In this document: piece by piece, positions 61,994 through 64,000 of the stretch | How the letters are laid out: the number at the start of each line of letters is the position of its first letter | Position numbering within the stretch: position 1 is the stretch's first letter | Source: Roseicitreum antarcticum | GTDB taxonomy: Bacteria; Pseudomonadota; Alphaproteobacteria; Rhodobacterales; Rhodobacteraceae | Assembly (NCBI RefSeq): GCF_014681765.1 | Contig: NZ_CP061498.1 | Coordinates: 1,922,001 to 1,986,000, forward strand | Direction: 5' to 3' | DNA length: 64,000 nt | The notes under the pieces: model-generated | What the model was told of the DNA's origin: nothing | What the model saw: the letters and a program-made list of their open reading frames with translations, nothing else | Database searches by the model: none | Program-made: the position numbers and the translations under genes

Positions 61994-63439
61994 GGGAATG
62001 TCCCGACCGATGTTGAAGTTCGTTATCTGAAGGGTGGCGTTGCTCTCCCTGAGCCGTAGGCTCGGGGTGTTCAATCCAGATGGAGAGCAACACCATGAAA
62101 ACATCTACCACATCCCCGCTGGCCCTGGCCAGCAAGGCCGAGCTGACGGCGGCAGTCGAAGAGGCCCGTGATGCGGTCGGGGCGAGCTTCGAGCGGTTCT
62201 GCCTGGTCGCGGGTCTCGCCAGCCTGACGCAGATGCTGGAGGAGGACGCGACGGCGCTGGCCGGGGCCCCGCATGCGCGCAGTGCCGACAAGCAGGGGTA
62301 TCGCTGGGCCGCACGCGGGGCCCGGTGGGCTTTCACGGTGGCAAGGTGGAACTGGAGCGTCCGCGGGTGCGATCAAAAACCACCGGCAAGGAGCTGTCGC
62401 TGCCAAGCTGGCAGGAAGCTGCGCAGGCCGGCTGGCTGGAGCAATGGGCGATGAGCCTGATGCTGATGAATGTCGCCACGCGCAAAGTCGGCCGCGCCGT
62501 GCGTCTGCCCGAGGCCGGGGTGCCGTCCGAGGCGGGATCGGGGCTGTCGAAATCCGCAGTCTCACGGCGGTTCAAGGCGCTGACCCAGGCGCGCATGGAC
62601 GCATGGATGGCCTCTGATCTGTCTGCGCTCGACCTGCTGGTGATCCAGATCGATGGTCTGCACATGGGGGACAACCTGCTGATGCTGGGCGCGATCGGGA
62701 TCGATGCCGACGGCCGGAAACACCCGCTGGGCGTGGTCGAAGGCGCGACGGAGAACGCTGCGACCGTGCAGGCGTTGTTGGACAACCTGATCGAGCGTGG
62801 GCTCGAACCCGCAGTCTGTCGGCTGTTCATCGTAGATGGCGCCAAGGCCCTGACCAAGGCGATCCGCCGGACCTTTGGCGCGGACATTCCGATCCAGCGC
62901 TGCCAGGTCCACAAGGCTCGCAACATCACCGAGCGACTCAATCCCAAGCTTCACGCCGCTGTCCGCCGCGCCCTGCGCCAGGCCTGGGAGCTCGATGATG
63001 CCGACAAGGCCGAACGTCTTCTGCGCACCCTCGCGCGCCGCCTCGAACTCGAGGCGCCCGGCGTGTCGAAGAGCATCCTCGAGGGCCTCGACGAGATCCT
63101 CACCGTGACCCGCCTCGGCCTGCCGCCCGAACTGCGCCGCTCACTGGCTTCGACAAACATCGTCGAGTCTATGAACGCGGTGATCAGACAGGTCTGCCGG
63201 AACGTGAAGCGCTGGCGCGACGCGAAAATGGCGCTGCGCTGGACCGCTGCGGGCATGCTCGAGGCCGCCAAGGGCTTTCGTCGCCTCAAGGCCCACAAGC
63301 AATTGCCCGTCCTCAAGGCAGCACTGGAGAAGCATCGCTCCAAACCCGAAGACGCCGTTGACCAGGTGGCAGATGCCGCGTAACCCTGAAATCAGCAGCG
63401 TCCCCCGTCGCGCTTTTCAACATCGAGCGGGACATTCCC
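61994..63439 (+). mobile_element. IS256-family element, copy 2, with 8-base target duplication
   Basis: 1446 bases, inverse orientation to copy 1. Target duplication CGAACCAC at 61986-61993 and 63440-63447. Ends GGGAATGTCCCG as in copy 1. Confidence 0.95.
62080..63383 (+). pseudogene. IS256-family transposase, copy 2, frameshifted at 62306-62308
   Basis: The run of G in CGCTGGGCC (62306-62308) is one base shorter than in copy 1 (four bases at 30284-30287), which breaks the frame after KQGYRW. The rest, from FHGGKVELERPRVRSKTTGK to DAVDQVADAA, is open. Copy 1 provides the intact sequence here, and copy 2 provides it where copy 1 is broken. Confidence 0.92.
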
Positions 63440-64000
63440 CGAACCACGCCCTGCCTCACTCTCGACGCCGACAGTCTTTGGTGCCCCGGATGTGGTCTTG
63501 CTGGACCTACCGCAGCTGCGTGAGGATCAACCGGCGCATCGGCCCTTCGTTGCAGCCTACGCCAAACCATGGCCGGGAGAGATTGCGGTCTATCGCAGCG
63601 CCGCCACAGATGGCTTTGCTTTGCTGACAACATTTGGCAGCCGCGCCCGGATCGGGGTTCTGGCAGAAGGCTTCTATGCCGGGCCGGTGTCGCGCTTTAA
63701 TCTTGGCAATGCGCTGGTCATCGATCTCTTCTCGGGCACGCTGGAAAGCGTCACGGACATCACCTTGCTCGGCGGCGCGAATGCGCTGGCCGTTGAAAGC
63801 GGCGCAGGGCAGTGGGAGATCGTCCAGGCAGGCACAGCCGAGCTGATCGCACCAGGGCGGTACAGGCTGACCCGCCTCCTGCGCGGCCAGCGCGGAACCG
63901 AAGGGGCGATGGTCAGCATGGTGCCGACCGGCGCGCGGGTTGTCGTGTTGGACACCACGCTGGCATCGCTGCCGATATCGGAAGCCGACCTCGGTCTGCC

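Larger units (their letters stand above)
58987..64000 (+). pseudogene. Tail tip/host-specificity protein (GTA gp15-like), split by IS256 and running off the window
   Basis: N-terminus MATLVLGAVGSALGAGFGGA, then the TIM-barrel-like hydrolase domain (YAADWSEYFGHHPADGSGDV, NLIGIDNYMPLSDWRDGFDH, IWFTELGCPAIDRGTNQPNV, YPFFPGLTDVW) and a phage tail-3 domain (LPQALKWQVARADEDYDAAQ). IS256 interrupts after PPGEP at 61993; removing it and one 8-base duplication gives continuous PPGEPRPASLSTPTVFGAPD through RLTRLLRGQRGTEGAM up to the edge. The gene was intact before the insertion. Confidence 0.92.

Overview
The window looks like chromosomal DNA of an alphaproteobacterium of the Rhodobacterales type. Coding is dense and GC-rich, there is a FrcB-like sugar-binding protein divergent from a ROK repressor, a DCC/ABC1/photolyase-like host trio, and a phage whose tail genes resemble the Rhodobacter gene transfer agent (GTA). 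No rRNA, tRNA or CRISPR array was found.

Layout. (1) 1-6053: host genes (sugar-binding protein, ROK regulator, DCC thiol-oxidoreductase-like protein, ABC1 kinase, 3'-truncated photolyase-like gene). A small prophage scrap at 2.7-3.6 kb duplicates sequence found again at 35.1-35.4 and 39.8-40.2 kb. (2) 6.0-19.1 kb: a mobile-element graveyard with IS5, IS3, IS66 and IS21 material. It surrounds a remnant lysis end of a second prophage (9.84-12.1 kb: tail-protein fragment, DUF6127-like membrane protein, M15 endolysin, nested Rz/Rz1-like spanins) and several orphan, AT-richer genes. (3) 19.5-64 kb: a large prophage running off the right edge. Order: integrase; excisionase-like HTH, VRR-NUC nuclease and replication-initiator-like protein with iterons; cytosine methyltransferase; an anti-phage module (IetA/IetS-like AAA ATPase plus subtilase); RES/Xre toxin-antitoxin; a type II restriction-modification pair; two ParB-methyltransferase fusions; a leftward operon of small proteins; then a lambda-like packaging and head module (terminase, gpW, portal, S49 protease/scaffold, gpD, gpE) and a GTA-like tail (tube, G/GT chaperones with a -1 slippery site, tape measure, DUF2460, DUF2163, NlpC/P60, tip protein).

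Cargo genes interrupt the prophage at several points: the IetAS island, a DUF6544-like gene, a SAM methyltransferase and a three-gene Xre operon. Two of the cargo sites, and an orphan gene outside the prophage, carry shared short flanking repeats that suggest a common cassette-like origin. Two copies of one IS256-family element with perfect 8-bp target duplications split the subtilase and the tail tip gene.

Many genes carry single-base deletions in short homopolymer runs (both IS256 copies at different places, the IS3 orfB, IS21 istA and istB, portal, gpD and DUF6441 genes). Either the whole element is decaying or the assembly contains homopolymer errors, and this should be settled before any gene is called dead.
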